Below, piece after piece: positions 48,901 through 54,900 of a DNA stretch of 64,000 nucleotides (position 1 is the first letter of the stretch; each line of letters begins with the position of its first letter). A program made the position numbers and the translations under genes. The notes under the pieces were generated by a model. The model ran no database searches. It was not told the DNA's origin and saw nothing but the letters and a program-made list of their open reading frames with translations. The stretch is from Catonia carolina (taxonomy: Eukaryota; Arthropoda; Insecta; Hemiptera; Achilidae), in NCBI GenBank assembly GCA_035578175.1, contig JAQMRL010000002.1, positions 136,948,171 to 137,012,170 of the forward strand. The letters are read 5' to 3'.

Positions 48901-51900
48901 ATTTTACCATTATATCCGAGTGACATTATAACAAAATTAACTCTTGTGTCAAGGTAAATCTAACTAAACTAAGAATATTTTGTATTCATTACTACTAATT
49001 TACGTAATATGCTAAACGGTTTTTATTTGCGATTTTTAAATCGTAATACGTTAATAAAATAGACTAATAAACACTTTGTGTAAGTAGGTAGACTTTATTA
49101 TGTATTAAAATACGGAAACCAAAATACGTATTTGTATGTACATACTATACATAATGGTACGTTATCTACTTTATTGGAAGAAATCAGTGATTTTCTTTTG
49201 AACACCTCGTTCTGCGAAATAAATTCTCTCCGTAATGTTGTACACTTGTTGCACGTGATACATTGTGCCGGCAGATGTCTCTCAGTGTCGGTAAAATCTG
49301 AACAAATTTTCAGCCGCTAGCATTGTCTCCTGCAATGTTGGTGTAACGTTGTCCTCTTCGTCTTCCTCTTGCTCAGTCGCTTCTTCAGTATTAGAGAATT
49401 TTCTTAAATGTGGATAGCGTGATGTGAAAGTTAGGTACAGTGCTACCTACTAAGTGTCACATGTTACATAGAGGGTGCAGTCCCAAAGCTAACCTTGACG
49501 TAGATCAATCAGTAGGTATAGGCACACATATGAACAGCTTAACAAAATCATTTTAATCCCTTCACATAAGCAAACCTATTCACAAGTAGACTATTGTACT
49601 ACATTACGATATACTGTATTTTTCTTTTTCAAACAATTTACTGCTAGATAACGGCAAGTTCACAATCGTTGTACGTGAAGTAAAAAAATGATTTAATCGA
49701 AAAAAATTTGACGCAACAACCGAGTTAATGACATTAAAACTGGGTTTTTTCAGATAGAAGTTTGACATAACACCTAAAAAAATGATTTAGTCCGAAATGA
49801 AATTTAGTCCGAGTAGACGTAAAGTCCGAGGCCGTTAAAACCAGTTTCCAATGTATAATAATTTTCCTAAATTTCCACTTCATTATGTTTTTCATTTGTT
49901 TCTAATATTTCCAAATTTTTTGTTATATCTGTTATTGAGTGTTGATTTCTGTGCATTTATGTTCAATTACATTTAAAATTTTATTATTTCCTCGTTTGTA
50001 ATTAAAAAATTGTTCTGTAAACCATTTTTTTTAAAATGACCTGGTGGTTTTCCTATGTATATTTCATTACATTCATTAAAAATTTGGTATGAAACACACA
50101 CACAACTTTCTCTTGCCAATGCAAATAATTAACAATAAACCTAACATTAGTAATAAAACATTAGAAATAAGCAAAAAACTAACCTCAATAAACATAACCT
50201 AATTTTAATCATGAGTGAAAGACGCAAACTGAAAATCAACCTCCAGTTTGGCTTAAAAATACAGAAAATCACTCTTTCATGCTAAACTAGGCTCTGTAGA
50301 GAAAAATGTTGTAAATAAAAGTTGTAGATCTTTTAATTTCCTATAAATTTAATTTTATATACTTTTGTTGTAAAATGCATACTTAGGCCGAAATCTTAAA
50401 AAAATTGATTTTTCACAAGTTTTTGTGAGAAAAAACAGAAAATTGCTAATTACCGCTAAACTAAGCGTTATACAAAAAAATGCTGGAAATAAAAGTTGTA
50501 GGATTTTAAATTCTCTACAACTTTTATTATATAAATTTTTGCGCTAAAATGCATATTAAAGTCTCAATGTTAAGAAAACAATTTTTTACGTAAAAACAGC
50601 CAAGAATTTCAGCAAACATTGCGCCTACCCTATCTTGTAGAGCATAAAAAATTTAGTAAACCAGGTGATTTTAAAAAAAATTTTAGGACCAGTTTTTGAA
50701 AAAATCGCAAAAATGTGAAAAATGACACGAATAAACTACTACTTCTGGTTGACCGATTTTCATGAAAATGTTTGTGTCGGGTTCGGTAGTGGTATGTAAC
50801 TTAAGTTTCAAGTTTGTACATTGTTCCGTTCTTGAGATATTCTGTATACACACAACACACACACACACAAAGAGCAATCGCTAAAAACATGTTTTTTGGG
50901 TGCAGGGGGTCTGAAAACTTGTAGATCTGGTGAAAACTCGATATCAAAAAATCAACATGAAAACAATACTTTCCTTCCTATATATTCATATAGGCAAGAG
51001 AAAGTAAAAAAGTGCTACAATTGGTCAGTCTTTACTGTTTACCATATTACTGGTGGTTTAAAGAAATCAAATATACTCGTATTTTGATTATCAATATAAT
51101 ACGGCTGTTAAAAATACCTGTATAGGGTGTTTGATAAGATAATAACCATAATTTATGTTTACTTAAAAATTTTAATATTTTGTCGGCAATTTTTTTTTTT
51201 AGGTAAAGTGTTCAGTATGTTAACCGTAGCTGATACATCACTGCCTGTTATATCTAGTGCAATCTACACTCAAGTTTATAATGCAACCATTGATACATTA
51301 CCATCAGCATTCTTTTGGGTAACCGTTACGACCCAGATCCTAGTATTTATTATTGCTTTGTAAGTTTAATCACTTTTTGAAATTGTTTTGGTATCAACAA
51401 TAAATAATATCTGAATTTAAACCAAAAGTACGCAAAACTGCTAATCTGATTCAATTGGCACTGGGACCTGTTCAGAATTCGTAATGTTAGGATTGTCCGG
51501 ACAAATGTGTATAATGACAAAATTGATCCAAAAATATCTAATTTACGAGGTTTGATCAAAAACCACGGTGAATGATTTTACTACGAATGAACTACAGACA
51601 CTACGTCCATTTGAAGTAATAAGTTCAATAGCCTGGTTCTTTGAGATAATCAGTATCAAGTTTGAAGAAGTTGTTACGTGTCAGTTGGCTTCCAGAGTCG
51701 GAAGAGTGAGGTCATGGTTACCATGTCTCTCATGCATCATGGATTTCGAACATCGCATTAATATTAATTTTGTTTTATCCAAAAAAGTTCCATAGAAGCT
51801 CATGAAATGTTAAAATAATGTATGGTGATAATATGATAACTTTGAAGACTTAACAAGTGGTATTAGCAATTTTAAAGCAGAAATAAGTCTATTGAAGATG

Positions 51901-54900
51901 AGGAATGGTCGGGATGTCCTTCGACCTCATGAAAACATGCAGAAGTGGTAAAACTAGTTCGTTCAAACATCCAATTGACTATTCAAGAGCTTACTGAAGA
52001 ACTGAACATCTTATACGAGTCTGAACAAAGCATTTTAATCAATAATTTACAAATGAGATGAGCGAGTGCGAAATTCGTTCCCGACTTTTGACGCCCTTGC
52101 CACACCTTACTTTTTGATCCAGAGTTTTCGGTTAAAAAAAGATTCCTGTCTGTCCACGTCCGCCTTAATCTCCAGATTTAGCACCATGCGACTTCTGGCC
52201 CTTCCCAAAAATAAAATCTGTGCTGAAAGGAAAACATTTTGATACCATTCCCGACATTGAGAGGGCCTCGACAGAGCAGCTGAAGACCCTTTCGAAAGAA
52301 GCATATGAGAAATGCTTCCAATCGTGGAATCAACATTCAGATAAGTGCATTGCTAGCCAAGGAGAGTACTTTGAAGGAGATTAATTCAAATTTCATGTAA
52401 GCTTATTACTTTGTTCGTAATTAAATTATTCACCGTATTTTTTTTATCACACCTCGTATATTATGCATGCATTATCAGAATGGTGTTTTGTACAAGGGTT
52501 ATCCAGAAAAAACCTCCGTTTATGTGTAGCAGGAAAAGTAGTGCGCGTAGCGCGGCCGAGTTGATATCACTGCGCGCAGTGATTCAGTACGCTTCTAACT
52601 GTGCAAGGCGGAGCATCGTACGTTCGTGCGTTGTCCTTTTATAACCTCAAAACATGAGTGCCGTAATAGAAAATCCCACCAAGTGTGAATTGCGTGGCGT
52701 TATAAGATTTCTGTGGGCAAATTTCTGCGGAGTCTCATACACGAGATAGTGACAGAAAAACTAGGCTACCATAAGTTTTGTGCTCGTTGGGTACCAAAAC
52801 TGCTGACCGATGACCACAAAACAAAAAGAATGAGTTCTGCCATAGACTTTCTTTCTCGGTATGACTTTGAAGGAGAAGAATTTTTGAACAGGATTGTTAC
52901 TGGCGATGAGACTTGGGTAGCCTACGTAAATACTGAGACAAAACAGCAGTCAATGCAATGGGGGCATACCGCTTCTCCAAACAAGCCAAAGAAAGTCTGT
53001 CAAACTTTGTCAACTAGGAAACTTATGGCTACCGTTTTTTGGGATGCTAAGGGCATCTTACTCGTTGATTTTATGGAACGTGGAACGACCATCACTTCTG
53101 CTGTCTACTGTGAAACTTTAAACAGACTAAGAAGAGCGATCCAAAACAAGTCGTGGTCTTCTGACACGTGGTGTTGTGTTTGTGCATGACAACACTCGCC
53201 CTCATACAGCTCGAAGAACAAATGAACTTTTGGCCAAGTTTAAATGGGACGTTTTCGATCATCCCCCATACAGCCCGGACTTGGCTCCTAGTGACTTTCA
53301 CCTGTTCTCGAACATGAAGCGGTGGCTTGCATCACAGCGGTTCGCCAATGATGAAGAGCTTCAAAACGCCGTGAATGGTTGGCTACATTCACAGGCAGCA
53401 GATTTTTATGCAGAGGGTATTTCAAAGACCATTCCAAGGTACGACAAGTGCTTGAATCTGTTGGCGACTATGTCGAAAAATAGAGAAAAACTGTAGTTTT
53501 AATATGTATATAATAAAGTTTTTGTATCTTCACTCATTTACTTTTTATTTCAAAATGGAGGTTATTTTTTTGATAACCCTTGTATAATTAAGTGAAGAGT
53601 CAACAAACAACTTTAGATGTAAAATAGTAATCATGCGGGACTCTGGTGAAGGTCAAGAAGAAACGTTTTCAGACAAAATATGTAACACAGCGTCTTGTTT
53701 CACATTCAGAAGCAGATAAACTACTGGAAATAGCTCTGCAGTATATAAAGCAGCACAACAATCCACACAGATGTCATGTTTATGAGGCTGTGGCAAAATA
53801 TTGTGTCATCAAGGTTTTCGGCATTACAACAACAAACATTTAGTGATTTTATCCACCCAATTGTGAAAATTTATATTTCTTGTAATTCCTAATTTACTTG
53901 AAGAAATGGTTTACCAGTAACAGATTTATATTATAATTACAGCTTGTATTAAGAATTTGGCTTTATTCATTTTTTATCCTCAACTACACTGTCTTTTTTT
54001 AATTTATATTTTAGAAGCCTATTAAAAATGTTTCTGTTCATTTTAAAATAACTTAATTTTTATTTTAAAACGTTTTATACATCAGAAGCAATGTTAAGCT
54101 AAAAAGAAATTATATTGTAACTAAGTTGTTATATGTACAGTTTTTAAGCAATTCCATTATTTGGCTGAAAGTGTGGTAAAATTCTAAATTCATGTCAGTC
54201 AATTCAAGTTTTTCCTTACTGATATTTTGGGTGGAAAAACAAAACCAATTGCCATCTTTTTGGAGTAGTATTAACATGTTAAGCTAAAACAGAGAAGATT
54301 CCACGTTGTGGATTCCTAACTTGGATCTGGAATTTTTAATATGTTGATTTACACACGAACTGCACGAATTAACATCAAAACGCACTGTTTCTGTAACCAT
54401 CAATGCCACAAACACATTAAAAAGAGAATAAAAAATTTCCCTTGTATGATATTCTATTTCTGAAAACACTATCAGATGCGTCAAAGAATTCGCTACAAGA
54501 AAAGTGCAATATTTACCAGTCTCTGATTTGTACTGACCTTGCAGAAGCATGTTTTATCGCCCCAAACCACAATCCATTCGGCATCACCTAAAATTAGATC
54601 GCCAGTGTGAACAGGGTTAAAAATGATCACTTTATTATTCGTTGGGATTAGTGTGACCTAATAGGTCACTATTAATTCCAACGGATAATAAAGTGATCAT
54701 TCTTTACCCTTAATAAACTAAAAGAAGTTAAATTTTAATTTATGTTTTAGTGATTAGTTAAGTGTTTTTAATAGGTTGTTTGATTTACTGTTTCAGAGTT
54801 ATACATTGTTTATTGAGAGGTAAATTGATTGAACAAGCTGAAGATGACAAACACTTGCAAGATCAACTAGTCAGCGATAACTCTGTACAAAATATTGAGA

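Noticed and set aside
15957..51010. CRISPR-like array of repeats
   Set aside because: Repeats are ~0.95 kb, in both orientations and spaced by kilobases in a eukaryotic intron context; no short direct repeats with regular spacers.
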